Below are positions 25,365-39,611 of a DNA stretch of 64,000 nt, in pieces; position 1 is the stretch's first letter; each line of letters begins with the position of its first letter. A program made the position numbers and the translations under genes. Under the pieces are notes generated by a model. It saw only the letters and a list, made by a program, of their open reading frames with translations, was not told the DNA's origin and ran no database searches. The DNA is from Carallia brachiata (lineage: Eukaryota; Streptophyta; Magnoliopsida; Malpighiales; Rhizophoraceae): NCBI GenBank assembly GCA_021464245.1, contig JADCRB010000013.1, forward strand, positions 379,424 to 443,423, read 5' to 3'.

Positions 25365-27824
25365 TTTCTAATATCAAAAGTTACATAAAGTGAGTTCATT
25401 TTTTTCAATATATGCTCAACTAAATTTGATTTGTCTGCTTCATGAAAAACACCATTCTTGCTACAAGGAAAAAAGGCCAATCTAAGAAAAGCTAAAAAAA
25501 TATAAATAGTAAAAAGCAAAATTAATCAAAATTATGTGAAAAAAATTATTAAACTTGCGCAAAGTGCGGTTTCAATCCTAATGTATCAATATATACTTAT
25601 ACATGAATGTACGTAGATAGACTTAAAGTTTCACCACGGGCGGATGCAAATTGATGTGAGGGTAGGCACTTTCCCACCTTGAAAAAAGAAAATTTGGTGT
25701 AGTTTATCCTAGTTTCAATCTATCGCTAGCCTCAAATTACAATTTTGCCACACTTTCAACCTATATTCACTCAAATTAGAGTTCTGTCTATATTTTAAAT
25801 ATTATTTTATCTTTTTTTTTTACTAACATTTTTTATGCCATTTTTAGCAAGTAACATTTTTTTTATTCTTAACTCTTTTAAATTTATCATACCTATTATT
25901 TTAAAACAAAAAAACTTATCTCACATCCCTCCAAAAAAAAAAAAAGAAGGCTTTTTATTTTAAAAAAAAAAGTGTGACGATGTTTACACATCTTTGTTTG
26001 ATCTAAACGAGGGTTCTAAAAAAAAAAAAAAACACACAACTAAAGGACTCAAAATTAGCTTTGATCTTGCTAGTAGCAATAGCTATAGTAGAAAGAACTT
26101 CTCTACAATGAATTTTATTAAGAGCAAATTACAGAATCGAATGGAAGATGAATAGTTGAATTTTTTTTTTGGGTACCAAATGATTGTTTTGCTACATATA
26201 CAAAAAAAAAGATGTATTCAATTGTATTGATAATGAAAAAATTGTAAAAAATTTCATAATATGTAGATTTATAAAGTTAGATTAAATGTTCGAAATTATA
26301 TAGTGTCTATATTTCAAATTCATCAACTATTGTCTGTTATTGTATGTATATATATATATATATAGTGTGTGTGTGTAAATTTTATCTTTAACAAAAATTT
26401 TTAGGTCTGTCACTGAATTTTAGCGTATTACATATAACAAACATACACATCACTATAATTGAATCAATTTTACTTTAAAAAAAAAACTTAAGATTTTATA
26501 CTTCAGAGTTTCAGAGTGATAAGCTCATTGAAATAGTTAAATTCAAAAACGTAAAAAAATTAAATAAATTATTAAATAATATTAAATAAAATTATGTTAT
26601 TATTTTAATACTAATAAACCGAAATTTTACATTGTGTTGCTATTTTACTTTTCTTTTAAGTACGTAATCAAGAAGTTTACCACATACAAGTCTACGCCCG
26701 AGGTGTCGGTCATGAATTTCTATCCAAAAGTACGATGACATATCTGTTACGTAGAGAAAATCATCAAAACTAGTATCCGGCGGCTGTCGAGAAAAACGAG
26801 TAACATGCGGTATCATTTATTAATTGTAGTCAACTATATGGTTTCTTCTAATTATATAATATATCTAGAAGAGACAACCAGCGAAGTCAGTTAGAATTTA
26901 TTAACAACTTAATCTCTCTTTCATTTATTTTATTATCTATATGCATTAAGACAAGCGAATATATAGGGAAAAATCACAAAAAAAAACAAAAAATTCACGG
27001 AGTGTATACAGATGCATGTCGCTCTACATCATAGTACTGAAAAAATAAGAACGAAAAAAATGCAATTTTGGATTGTGACTTCGTCAAAATTATGTAAATG
27101 ATCTTACTTTTAATTGTTCAAATGATAAAGTTAGTGCTTTACGGATTCATTACAGAAAATTATATGAATTTATTCTCATTATTTAGACTGTGTATTTATA
27201 CTAAGTTTATGAGTGAGCAACATTCAGAATCTAGCAATATCACCAGTATCATTTTTGATTTAACAAAATTCACTTACGTTTAACTCAACCATTTGACCCG
27301 ATCCATTCTAAACACTCAATTTAGTGTTACTCAGCCCCTTTCGCCCTTGTCATTCAAGAAAACATAAAATAATAAAACGACGAAACTAGAGAAATCGTAG
27401 TTATTGTCTGCCTGAATTTCACATTTTCCAAACTAATTCAACTTTTCCCATGCATATAATAGTTAAGAGTTCCACTCTATGAATGTAATTTAGGTAGTAA
27501 CAAATAAATACGTAATTACAATTCATATATTGGACGACTTTTAATAATTTATTTATTTATTTATTTTTAAATTTAATCATTCAATAATTTACATTATTTT
27601 GATCTCACTCAAAAATCTCACATAGAATTTCCCATAATTAAATACATGCAAGGGATGGCATATCGCCAATCACATTTCAATGTATTCTAGTACTAACCAT
27701 AGATAAAGAACAAAAATGAAAGAGGGAGCAAGACAGAACCGAATATTTCGTGGATTGGACTTAGATGTATCAGTGCAGCAGTCATGTTACGAAAAAAAAA
27801 ACTTTATGGTGGAAATGCAAATCA

Positions 27825-27877
<53 letters not shown>

Positions 27878-27995
27878 GGTGAGAATGTAGATATATAATA
27901 ATCTAAACGGTTGAATCGTAAAAAAAATTAAATTAAAAAAATAACAAATAAATAAATTATTGAATTTTAATAAATTAACTGAATACCTCGCGTAA
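25365..27995. other. Intergenic with microsatellites
   Basis: No gene supported. Contains (TA)n(GT)n at 26345-26376 and a long (AT)n tract at 27826-27875, plus many homopolymers. Confidence 0.55.
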
Positions 27996-28700
27996 ATGCA
28001 TATGTTGGTACCTCAACGTCATTGTGTTTTCTTTCTATGTTTTTCCTTTGCGGGGGACTCTGCGAATGCGAAGGAACATTCACGAGACACCTGCTTTCCA
28101 ACTATGATAGAAAGCAGAGAAGGAAAAGGTACAAATGCACAAGTCCCGAGAGAGAGATGGAAACCAGAGGGGTCCGCTGTTGTCTACCACGTTCGTTCTA
28201 CAATCTACATGCATCCTGATACAGCTTTGCCCTTCTTTGCCCTGCTGTGGACACGAACACAACTACTCCACCTCCAAACATCAACCAGACTTAACTACAA
28301 GCATTTAATGAAAAAGTCAGATCATCAAATTAAGGGGTCAATGGACCTCCAGGTCCTGGGGTCCGTTCAACAAAAGGTCCTGGGGTCCGTTCAGGCAGTC
28401 AGTCAAATATTTGACTCCTTGCAATTAAATCTAACGGTGATGGTGGACCCTCAATTGTTCGTTGTCTGGTTTTGATCATACCCCTATCCCTCCTGCCAAG
28501 TCCTACTCGACCATCTATCATCTGTTTTTGTCTCTCCTTAGTAGCGAGCCTCGCCAGATTTGTGCACACGTATGTGTGTGCAGGGAACCAGGGCAAACTC
28601 ACTCGCTGGCTCTCAATTTGTTTGTGCAATTTAAGTTACAATTGAGCAGTCGGCCAAAAAAAAAAAAAAAAAAAAAAAAAATAATAATAATAATAAAAGG
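27996..28700. other. GC-richer intergenic stretch with short tandem repeat
   Basis: Base composition rises between 28020 and 28600. A 159-codon plus-strand frame (27996-28475) overlaps opposite-strand frames of similar quality and has no domain, so I do not call it. Two copies of AGGTCCTGGGGTCCGTTCA stand at 28351-28369 and 28375-28393. A run of about 26 A followed by (ATA)n lies at 28655-28697. Confidence 0.5.
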
Positions 28701-31080
28701 TTAGCACTCATCAGCTAATTGTTTTGTGAGTGGAAAATGGCTAGAGAACATGTGACAAAGCCGCACTGCAATAATTTGTTTTGATATCAAAATCATGTGT
28801 CTGACAGGTCTTTGTGGGTTGTAGGGATCCGCTAAGGGTCTGTCTGACCAGCAGCGGTCTGGTCTTGGTGGGGCTGATTTTGCGACTGTGACAGCTCCTG
28901 CCAAAGATTTAATGGCCTATTCTCTGTACTGCTGCTCCCTTTATTGTTGAGGTGAGGGAGAGAGGTAGAGAGATAGAAATTAGAGAGCTACCAAACATTC
29001 ACATATTCCTGTCATTATGGTATCACCAACTTCACCGATTACAACGTAACAGTAATTACGGGGGCACTCCATTTGTCCGACGCCACCCATCAAAGAAATT
29101 GACTTTTCTTTGTCTTATTTTTTTTTTTTTTTTATAATTGATTCCGACTCTTGAAATCTTCAATTTAGAAGACAACTCTAACACAAATTGATTATAACTC
29201 ATGTTCCTTTGTCTTATTTTTGCACACAATCAGTCATTGGCTTCCATGTGATATGTTTCTTTGGTTGATTGTTGCTGAACTGACTACCAGCCCTCGTGAC
29301 TTCAGGGGAGCATATTAGGTGGAATGCCACCAGTGCAAGAGGAGCTTGGTCATGTGATACGTTTCTTCGCTTAAAAACTAGAATGCACACTTGTCAATGG
29401 GCCTGGAGCCCATCCCCAACCATTCGTAAATGGATGATTCGACATGTTTGATTGATTCATACTAATTTTACTTCGGACTGCTCGGCCCAGGACAACTATT
29501 CAGGCTCATTTGCAACAGGCTTGATTTTGAGTTACGTCCAGTCCCACTCCAGACATCTTTACATGATTTTATGTACTTTGTAATGAATTGTTCGGAGTTT
29601 ATACACTTGAATTATATTGACAATTAGAAAAATTAGTTTAATGGATGGTCAAAACTCATATTATAAATATTTTTGAATAAAGAAAGAAAAATTGGTTTAA
29701 ATGGAAAAAAGAAAACTTAAATACCTTTGTGTAACACTACGTGTTGTTATTACAATCAAACAACAATTTAAAGTAATTAAACTAGAAATGAAATTATCTA
29801 TAATGTTAGCTTGATTGAGATAATTTTGGACAACTAATTAATTCAATTCACTTTGAAACATAAAGGTAATTTTATTACACACACATATATAGTCTTAGCG
29901 GGAAGACTATTTTAAGGGAAGCTAATAACTCAGATTGAGTCTTTACCTGAACCATTTTAAAGGCGCACTTTCTCACATTGGCATGGTGCGTAAATAATTA
30001 TTAAACACACGACACTTTTGTTTCATTTGTATAGAGATGATAATATTATATCTTTCACATGAATATGTGAAAAGAAAAAAAAAACTCCTTATCTGATAGT
30101 TTGTACTTTTTTTCACATGTCAATTTTCTTTATTTTTATATTGCAATAAAAAGCAATATAGCATAAATTAAGCAAATCGAAATAAAAATGCAACTACTTA
30201 TAAGACTCATTCATAAATTAACGTTTTGAAAATCCTAGAATGATTTATAAGTGATTATTTATTTAATTTTATTATGGAGATAAAATTAAATAAGATTCAT
30301 CAATTAAAATTTGACAAAGTTATATATATATATATATATGAATTTTTCATGACCTTTTTCGCCATTTTCTCACTCACCCTGACTTTTACGTATATAGTAC
30401 AGATTCTAGATTGCAAAAACACATAAGAATGGCCTAACTCGATTCGCCCACCAAATGGATCAGTTCAACCCATGCATTCTGGGTGAAGATCAACGTTTCT
30501 AAAGTCTTAGATGGGATTGTTTCTCTCCGCCGACATCACCATTCTTGAAATTCTTTGTTCATGAATAATTAGTATAATTACTTGAAACTTGCACTAGTAC
30601 TAGTATTAATAGGCAGGTGTGTGCCATGTTGTACTAACAATGTGAGAAAGTTTATTGACGAATGAGTTGTGTGCGAGTGTCCTTGTGAGGTGAGTGACAA
30701 ATTTGTGTCTTGAGGTGTGTGAGTGAGTGGCCGATTAGTAAGCGAGTATAATGACCACACACAAAGTGTGTTTAGTATTTGTATTAGTAATAAAAAAGTT
30801 TATTCAAACTCCATCTTCCACTACAAAGTGTCCATTTAATTCAATAATTTAGTATCAATGTTTGTGATCGGATCCTCATTTTTGGTATTTTGATCTAGAT
30901 CAAATTATTACAAAGCTTGTAACGATCACGTTTGAGATCAAGCTTTTAACTCTGCTTCAAAATAGTCCAGGATTGTAAAGCATACTGAGATCAAGTGATA
31001 AAATGGACCCATCAATATGGGGGTATTGAGAAGCTTGACAACAAAAATTACAACATAACATACTTGCGCCGAGTTATACT
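28701..31080. other. Intergenic, no gene seen
   Basis: Noncoding. (TA)n lies at 30321-30340, and a short perfect palindrome pairing ATTTAATTTTA with TAAAATTAAAT lies at about 30258-30290. Open frames at 28701-28904 and 30578-30760 are low-complexity and not called. Confidence 0.5.
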
Positions 31081-31610
31081 TGTTAAGAAAAGAGAATAGG
31101 AATTCAATAGGCTTTGTATTATAAAAAATCGTTGTCTTTAAAGCGATGTTCGTCCCCTTCTAAATTGACAAATTACTGCAAGATTTAAAACGTTGAGTTT
31201 ATAGACAACAATTCCTCTAAACACTCTAATAATAATTTCTCGAGTGTACAAAGAAAAGAACTTTGTTGGAAGACTGAATATATCAATAAAAATTAACGAT
31301 AGTTGGGCAAGTGAGGCATCCTATATAAAGACTTTGAATAATCACCTATAAAAAATCATGACTCTTCTCGAAGATTCATAACTGTTGTTCAAAGAATCAC
31401 AACTCTTGCTCAAAGGATCATGTTTTTTCACATGAACAGACACAACTCTACCTATGAAGGGTTATATCTTCCCACGTAGGGTCACGCCTCTTTCATGAAG
31501 AGTCATGTTTCTTCCTTTGAAATGTTATGACTCTTTAACTGCAGTTTGTAACTTAAATCTTTTCTTTTAAAACAAACTGATGTAACTATCTATCAATATA
31601 TTTTCTAACA
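31081..31610 (-). repeat. LTR of minus-strand Ty1/copia element, 530 bp
   Basis: The segment begins TGTTAAGAAA and ends TTTTCTAACA, so it has TG..CA termini with a 5-bp inverted TGTTA. On the minus strand it is directly preceded by the purine tract AGTGGAGGAT (31620-31611), the usual polypurine tract next to a 3' LTR. No second LTR copy was found in the window. Confidence 0.7.
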
Positions 31611-33888
31611 ATCCTCCACTTAGATAGTTACATTGTTGGTTACAAGGCTCACACGTATGAAATGGGGATATACAATTTTGAAGTCCTAAACCTTTATATT
31701 TTTTTACATATGAGTCCTAAACTTTTTTGAAAGTTTCATTTGATTACTAAACTTTGTAATTTCTTACCAAATTAGTACATCTGTTAACGAAAAGTGATCA
31801 ATCTATTAAAAAATAATTTTGACCTTACAAAAATTATTTGACAAAAGGTTAAATACATTAATTGAAATTTTTTCTATCAAAAAGTATGCATTTTGCATAT
31901 TTAATTCGTGTATTTGTTGATTAAAAAAAATATTTTATGTGCATATTTGTTGATGAAAAAAATATTTAATTTTTATTTGACATTTTTTAATAATTTTCAT
32001 TACGTTAAACACATTTATTAATGGATTGACCACTTTTTGTAAATCAAAGGACTGATTTGGTAAGAAATCAAAATGTTTAGGACTCAAATGAAATGTTTAA
32101 AAGGTATAGGACTTATATGAAAAAAATGCAAAGGTTTAGGACCAAAAAATTATATATCTCGTTTGAAATGTGTCTTTCGAATTAAATCTTTTATTAGCTT
32201 TAGTATCTCAAGACTTTAACAAAGCCAATAATGTGTTATAAACTTAAACCAAGATTCTTATGTGTTATAGTTGAAAATACTACACAAGTGTCCTTTTCTA
32301 CATAATGAGAAATTTACCATAGTATATAGCACGCCTATGGCCTTGTGCTACCATCTTAATTTCATGAACATTTACAAAAGTTAAATCCTCAAACTTTTGT
32401 TAGAAATGACACAACTTCTTTTGTCCATATAGGTAAAGTTTCGTATTTCATGTGGGTCTAATTTTATTAAGAGTATCACTCATCCTCAAATCCTTTTTGC
32501 ATTGAATATAAATAATTTATTTATGACATTACTTTAATACTACCGCAATGGATCAATAATTTGTTGTTGTCCCGTTTAACCTTTAATTAATTATTGATTA
32601 GTAATGGTTAGATTTCCATTATTGGTTGCTATCAAAGGGTTTTAGTCCCATTCTTTTTTATGTTGTCATGATCATATCTCTCGAGAAACTTTTTATGAAA
32701 GATCAACTAAATTTTTACAGGACCATATATATACAATTGTGACAACACTTTCAAATAATAATTGTCTTAATTATTCGTGCCTTAAGGCAATACGTCTAAA
32801 TTTACCATTGCATATTTTACTTAAAGCTCTAGACATTGTTGCTTCAATATCACAGTGCAAAATTTGGTTGAAACTGGCTATGACCACAGCTTAATATCAA
32901 GTAACGGATTCCTCAACCATTCAGCTTCTTTGCCTGTAGAAGCTAATGCTACAAACTTTGATTCTATGGTAGAACGAGTTGTACACGTCTACTTCTTAAA
33001 AGCCCATGAAACAATGCCTCTTACTATGATAAAAACCCATCTATATGTAGATTTATTATCACTAATACTAGTTATCCAAGTAGCATCAGTATATCCTTCT
33101 AAGACTGTAAGAAAATTATTATAAAATAGTCTTAAATTGATTATTATTTTTAGATATCAAAGGACTCTTATCGCATTTCAATGTTCCATATTAAGATTGC
33201 TTGTATATATAAAAAGTTTACAAATTGCATAAGCGATATCTAGCCGAGTGCAATTCATAGTGTACATTAAGCTACCAATTACACTAGCATACTCAAATTG
33301 AGCAACTGACCTTCCAAATTTTAAATTCAAATTTTGTCATGCATCAAATGGGGTATTTGCTTTTTTAATCTTCAAATGATTGAATTTAAGAAGCACTTTC
33401 TTAATATAATGAGATTAACCCAATACAAAACCCCCAACTATGTTTTTAATTTTGATACCCAAGATAGTATTAACTTCATTTAAATTCTTCATTTTGAAGT
33501 TTGAAGTTAAATACTTCTTCGTTTGATTCACGCCTTCCATATTGGTTCCAACTATAAGCATGTCATCAACTTAAAGGAATATGATCACAACAAAATTTTC
33601 TATAAAATTAGAATATATGCATTTATTAGTACTATTGTGCCTAAAACCATGAGAGAATATCACAGAAACAAATTTTTCATGTTATTGCCTTGGAGCTCTC
33701 CAATTCTTATAAGGATTTAATTAATTTGCAAACCTTATTCTCATTTCTTGGAAGAATAAATCTTTCGGGTTGCTTCATACACACTTCTTAGTGTTGCTCC
33801 ATATAAACTTCTTAGTTACGCAGCAAACTCCAAGGACAGTTAGTGAGTTTTTCATCAATTACATGGTAAATTCCAATGAATACACATT
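31611..33888 (-). pseudogene. Ty1/copia pol remnant (reverse transcriptase C-part and RNase H)
   Basis: Reading down the minus strand from about 33850: YMEQ and CNLIKSL-like copia RT motifs, then KYLTS-type and IGSLMY-type RT/RNase H linker motifs (about 33200-33500), then GYTDATWIT, STYRWVF, CTTRSTIESKFVAL and EAEWLRN (about 33110-32900), the copia RNase H block. Stops and frameshifts occur throughout. The polypurine tract and LTR follow at 31620 and below. The N-terminal half (gag, integrase, start of RT) is missing on this side because the LINE is inserted at 33888. A Mutator-type MITE (31665-32160) sits between pol and LTR. Confidence 0.8.
31665..32160. mobile_element. Mutator-type MITE, 496 bp, inside the copia remnant
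   Basis: The left end GGGATATACAATTTTGAAGT and the reverse complement of the right end GAGATATATAATTTTTTGGT start inverted repeats of about 140 bp that share CCTAAACCTTT and TTTCTTACCAAAT strings. Flanks are GTATGAAATG (31655-31664) and GTTTGAAATG (32161-32170), a 9/10 match that fits a Mutator-type target duplication. Noncoding. Same general family as 24807-25364. Confidence 0.85.
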
Positions 33889-33899
33889 TTTTTTTTAGT

Positions 33900-36800
33900 A
33901 AAACCGAGAAGAATTTTAATTATGAAGCAAGTTTGGTACATCAGATTTAAGTAAATGAACAAGATCAGGAAGATTATCTAGATGCCACTCCATCTCTCTG
34001 ATATTTGCTAAGGCTTTTTTCGCCAAAAGATGTGTCGCAACATTATTATCCCGCCACACAGAAGACACTGAGAAAATTGAGAAGCTTGAAGCCATATCAC
34101 CGATGTCACCAGTAATTTGGCCTCCAATAAAATGATCCACCTACTCAGACGAGATAGCCTGTTTAGCTAGCAAACAATATGTTTCCACGCAAGCATTAGA
34201 AATAAAAAAATGAACAGCTTTTTGCACAACAAAGTGAATAGCAACGAGCTTCATAATCTCCAGAGAGGAACCCCCCTTAGCGAAGCATCTAAAGATGTGC
34301 TTCGACGACCCAGAAAAATCTCTAAAAATTGCACTCATTCTCCCACAGTCCGAACTAATGGAAGCATCAATATAAATCTTCAAAACCCCTGGTTCTGGAG
34401 GAATCCATCTACTACTGTCATGTTCCAAACCCGCTACTCGTTGCTGCCTTTTCTCCTTTTTAGAATTATCATACAGATTCATTGCCATATGTATAATTTT
34501 TTAGGGCTCAATTCATTTGCCTTGCATTACTTGCATATTCTGACCCTTCCAACTAGCCTATAGGAGCATAACTGCAATCTTATTGCCTCCCTATCCCCCA
34601 ACGATAGGATCTGGCCAAACCAATCCATAAATTCCATTGGCCCTGTGTTATTTGGGCGAAGTCCCAATGGGCTAGCAAACTAAATAGATTTAGACCGAGA
34701 ACATAAGACCAATGCATGTGAAACACACTGCATGACATGCCCACAAAACACACACAAGCCACTCACTGGGATTCCCTTTTTAAGCAAATTCTGTCTAGTG
34801 GGCAAAAAATTTTTACAAGCTCTCCAAACCAAATTCTTTACCTTCTCTGGGACTGTAAGCTTCTGTATAGAGTTCTACCAAAACAAACCCCTAACCCATT
34901 GGATGAGAAGAACATGGAAAGGCCAGGTTGGAGCTTGGATATTTTAGCCAGCCTGTATGCCCTTTTAACAGTATAATGACCCCAAGTGATCATAGTACCA
35001 AGTTAGCCGGTCTTCTATTCCTTTGAAACTTAATGGGATTGAAAAAAATTGAGTGCTTTCAGAAGGGTTGAAACAATGTCGAACATGTCCCTTTTTCCAC
35101 CATTAACAGTCTTAATTTATAAGACAAGAGACAAAATTAGATTTCAAAATCAATAACGACGAAAAAGAGATTCTGGCAAGAAATTCATGGATAATCTCAA
35201 ATACGAATTTTCTCATCGTTACCAATCAACCACCCAGATCCTTTTGATAACAAAGGCCTTGAACTCAAAATGCTCCTTTAGTTAGAACTTGGTGAGGAAC
35301 CCATCTTTGCCTCCATGAAGTTGGGATTGGGATAATATTGGGCTTTTAAAATTTGAGCCACGAGAGAATTTTCATTTGTGACTAAATTCCATGCTTGCTT
35401 CCCTAATATAGCAAGGTTAAAATCAAAAAAATCTCAAAAGCCCAGACCTCCCAACAATTTAGGCTTAGCTAGACACTTTTGATATGCCCAATGGATTTTT
35501 CTTGCATCATCATCAACAACTCTTTGTCAGGCTTTGACAAATAACTCTCTTTCTGAACCTGCAATCTCTTTCTGCCTATCAAGACTGAGACTAAAAACTC
35601 TTTTTTTGGAATAGTTAGTGCCTATAGGAAGGCCGAGGTACCTTTGCAGACACCTGATTGTCCTTATACTCGAGCAATTCTAAATAGCAATTTTTACCTC
35701 TAACTACACATTGTGACCAAAGAGGAGCTCCATCTTATCAAGATTGACTTATTGGCTCGAGGCATTCTCATACTTGGAGACAATTTTCTTGAGAGCTTGA
35801 CATTTTGTGATTGAGGTAGTAGAGAAAATGAGACTATCATCTAGGAAGAAAAGATGTGAAGTAACCAGGGCTCGGTGACACACACGAAATCTATGTAACC
35901 TCCCTCATGAAACGGTAGAATGAAGCAAAGCAAAGAGACCTCTATTCATAATATAAATAAATAATGAGATAATAGATTTCCTTATTGTAGCCCCCTAGGA
36001 GGCAAGAAACTTCTCTATGGAGCAAAATTCACAAGGAAAGAATAAGAGATTGTAGAAACACACCTTATGATAAGTGAGACCAACTTGGATGAAACCCCAA
36101 GTTCAACATAATTTTCTCATAAGCCTTACTCATATCTAGTTTAAGAGCCATAAATCCCTTTCTCCATATATACTTGTGCTAGCAATCATAGCATTGTCTA
36201 TTATCAATCTTCTAGGCATGGAAGCACTTTGAGTATCAGAGATAATTTTTGGAAGGATCTACTTCAATTTACTAGAAATGGATTTGGTAACAATTTTCAT
36301 AATAACATAAAAAAGACTAATCAAGCGATAGTCTTGGCAATGTGTTGGAACAAAAATTTTAGGGATATGTTTAAGAGGCCCCAATCACCCCTGTTGTTAA
36401 GAATATTAAGCACTTTTTTCACAACATCTGGTCTGACCATATGCCAAAATAACCATCTGCGTTAGGGGCTTTTGATGGATGCATGTCTTTCAAAGCTAAG
36501 AACACTTCTTCATTCGAGAAAGAGCGCAACAGATCATGATTCATCTCTGTAGTCACACAGGTTGGCGCACAATCAAAAACTTGCGCAACATCCATGGTCC
36601 CTTTAGAACAAGAAAGATGTTCAAAAAAAGAAGTAAAACTCTTCCCAATGTTAGCCTCCCCTATTTCAACATTGCTAGATTCATCAATTAGACAACAAGT
36701 GGTATTATTTCTTTTATGCTGAGAGGCCATAAGATGGAAATATTTTGTGTTCCTATCTTCTTCTTTAAGCAAAAAAACACAAGATCATTAAGCCCACTTG

Positions 36801-37870
36801 ATCTCCTCATGCCAAAGGAGCTCATCAATCATAGAATGCAGGAATTGAAGAGCTTCAATGTTTTCAAGAGTCATAGGAACATGCTCAAGGGACAATCGTG
36901 GATGCTGCAACCTATTCAACTCACTATTCATATGCCCAAAACATTTTTTTCCCCAACTCAAAAGAGCTTTGCCATGGGCTTGGATTTTAGCCTCAAGGTC
37001 AGTGATATGCTCTACTCGTTCTGATAAAAGCCAGGATTCTGCCATAGTTGGCTCACAACTAGGGTCTTTCAACCACATTTGCTCAAATCGGAAAGGTTAC
37101 CGTCAATTGGACGGGGAGGAAAATGAGCCATCCAAATGAATAGCCAGTACATTATGATTAGGGCCAAACTTAGAATGCTGATGCATCGCGACATCCAGAT
37201 ACATATCAAAGAATTGAGTGTTAGCAAAAAAACGACCCAACTATTTTGGCACGTACTCATATCCACTGCTTATATTAGACCAAGTGTATTCATAACTAAT
37301 AAAAGGAATTTCAAAAAAATCACAATAGAAATAACATCATGGTACTTGGACAAAATCTGTGTGCCTTAGTCTACCCCCTTTCTTCTCAAAAGTATAGCGG
37401 ATTTCGTTCAGATCCCCACCACATAACCACAGTCGATGAAAAAAGGAGGCAAGTTTTTTTATAAGCTCCCACATTTTGAATTTATCTTCTTCGGAAGGCC
37501 ACCCATATATACCAAAAAATCTCAAAGAGCCAAAAAATTTAGAGTCATCAACCTGTGCATCAATGTGATAAGCAGACAAAAATATTAAAATAATTGACAA
37601 AGATTCATTCTAAAACAGTGCGAGCCTGTTAGATCCTTTCCTTCCATATCCTTCACAATCCGCATAAATGTCATTCTTGAATCTTAGCTTGCATTTGATT
37701 AACTCTACTTCATGAGACTTTAACCTTGCTTTCATAAATTAAAAAATAAAAAAAAAAAGTTGGGAGCGTGGAGCTATAGAAACTTCCAAACTTTATGGAC
37801 TGCTTGAGGCACCCACAATCCCCAACAGTTCGAGCTTAGGAGTATTATGGCTGCCAGCAGCACTACACTG
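33900..37870 (-). pseudogene. LINE ORF2: endonuclease, reverse transcriptase, RNase H
   Basis: The domains appear in the order expected of plant L1-type ORF2. An AP-endonuclease start with SSNCWGLWVPQAV near 37830 matches the SWNCRG-type opening. FFGIYGWPSEEDKF and LCGGDLNEI follow at 37530-37390. RT-linked motifs are KYFHLMASQHKRNN (36750-36700) and DMHPSKAPNADGYFG (36490-36440). The catalytic FADD box is represented by FLDDSLIF near 35850-35830. The RNase H start GVLKIYIDASISSDCGRMSA lies at 34390-34320. Fragmented into several frames by stops and indels. Confidence 0.82.
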
Positions 37871-38489
37871 TATCCTTTGCCGATGAAGAATTACTACAAA
37901 CATGATCCAACACAATACCTTTTCGGTTTCTATTTTGCACACGTGAAGTTAATTCAAAATTATTGATTTTGTATTGAAGGCAGGCCTTTCTCTTTCCCAC
38001 AACAGAAGCATATTGTCTGGCAATGAACATTCTTCCTTTGCGAGTGACTCTTATGAGCCCAGACTTAATTGAAAATTCATTCGACATAAAAAAGCTTATG
38101 TGTACAGTTTGGCATCAACATCTATCATGGGAAGCTACACAAAAATCTACGTAGGTTAAACGCTATTTTTCCTTTCCCATACAATTGATACATAGTTGGC
38201 ATGGGCTCCATTAGAACGCCTGACATATTAGCAGAAACAAGAGAGCGGGAGGTAATATTAAGACGTGGACCCACCTACACATTTTCCACATTAACAAGCG
38301 AGGATTCTATGCCAGATTAATTTCGAAAGATTGTGTTGCAAAACTAAGATGAGTTGTTGAAATGAATCCAAATTCTATGCGAACCTGACACTTGAGAGAT
38401 TCTCAGTTGATTGATTATTTGCACTAGATTGTCCACCAGACGATGGAGATTGAACCAAAGGTTGATTTTGATAAGCTAGATCATCCGTC

Positions 38490-39366
38490 TGCTAATCATG
38501 CTTATTAAGCCAACAATGTGCAAATTCAGTATCAAATGGCGCCAAAAAATCCACATTTTGAATTTGAACTTGCTCCTTATAATCTGCATCACAAGAACCC
38601 ATCACTGGAGGGAAAATAGCTTCTGGTGACATCTGGCTAGAAGTCGATGAGCTACAATTTTTTCGAAAAGCTATCTGCAAAGAAGAATACACTGGCTTTC
38701 TGGAATGATCTCCTTCTTCCTCTATTCACACAACTGGTTGTTTAATTGGGGAGGCCCTTGGTAAATCAACAAAAGATTGTGAATGGGATATGCCTAAATG
38801 ATTCTCTTCCTCTTTTGGACTAACATAAAGCTCACATTCCTTAAAAACATGACCTAGATAACCACAGCAATAATTGAAGTTTGATAATCTTTCATATTTG
38901 AAAAGAACGCATAATACCTAACCCGAGCTTTTTTAAATCTTAGTTCCTCTAATTAGGGGATTTCGAACATCAAAACGCATTCGGAAGTGAAGGAATTTGA
39001 CCTATCCATCCAACCCTTCTACATCAACAGCCATAAAAGTTCCAATCTTATTCCCGAGCGCCACCGTGGTTGGTTTCGACATAACCTTCATGGGTAGATC
39101 ATATGCTCTAACCTAGAACTAAGTCCAAAACATATTAATCTTGGATGGATGTTTGTCTCCTTTAAGCTCTTTTAGGAGAAGAATATGCTTATCCAAGGAT
39201 CATGGCACATAATCGAACGTACATTTGCCACGCTGGTAAACTAAATATAGAAAAATTTTGTATCCAATTCTCTCGCCTCCAATGCTCTTTTTGGTTTTCA
39301 TGCCAACTGGATTGTGGTAAGAAGAGCTTTACAATTGAAGGAATTCTTAGACCAAAGATTTCTAAC
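38490..39366 (-). pseudogene. LINE ORF1 (DUF4283-like, zinc knuckle), C-terminal part
   Basis: ORF1 RNA-binding protein of the LINE. Reading down the strand: NSFNCKALLTTI and EARELDTKFFY near 39330-39240, the DUF4283-like block with RAYDLPMKVMSKPT near 39110-39060, GNKIGTFMAVDVEGLDG near 39055-39000, then the zinc-knuckle region CCGYLGHVFKEC at about 38880-38845. The first Cys of the usual C-x2-C-x4-H-x4-C pattern is replaced by Asn. A Ser-rich tail follows to about 38490. Broken by stops and shifts. The N-terminal piece, including the start codon, is at 53114-53013. Confidence 0.75.
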
Positions 39367-39611
39367 GTGATAATACACTTTTTAGTCTTAAATCCTTATG
39401 AATTGTTACAATTTAATCCTAAATCTTTCAACCTTTTCAATTGAGTCCTTTACTTTTGAGATCCTTTATAATCAAGTCTTTGTTGTCAACGGACGTTGGT
39501 AAAATCGTTTAAAACATAATTTGACGAAGAAGAAGTGAATCAATCAAGTTCTAAACATTCAAAATTTTTTTCATCAAGTCTTAAAAGTTCCAAAATTTTT
39601 CCAATCGAGTT

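Larger units (their letters stand above)
33889..39366 (-). mobile_element. L1-type LINE with RNase H, 3' main part
   Basis: A non-LTR retrotransposon on the minus strand, inserted in the copia remnant. It ends with a poly(A) tail (T run 33887-33896 on the plus strand). From high to low coordinate it carries ORF1 remains (39366 to about 38490), ORF2 endonuclease (about 37860-37340), reverse transcriptase (about 37080-35700), a zinc-binding C-terminal stretch (about 34930-34580) and RNase H (about 34490-33930). Its 5' end continues at 53290-53004, beyond a 13.6-kb insertion. Many stops; not active. Confidence 0.88.

Noticed and set aside
27996..28475. 159-codon plus-strand open frame in a GC-richer region
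   Set aside because: Overlapping frames of similar length on both strands, a tandem repeat inside the frame, and no recognisable motif.
28850..28920. TGCCAAAG-containing string thought of as a miR399-like sequence
   Set aside because: The rest of the 21-nt sequence does not match and no hairpin partner is present.
30255..30290. Perfect short palindrome, considered as a terminator or regulatory hairpin
   Set aside because: Short AT-only palindromes are expected by chance in such AT-rich DNA and no gene is near.
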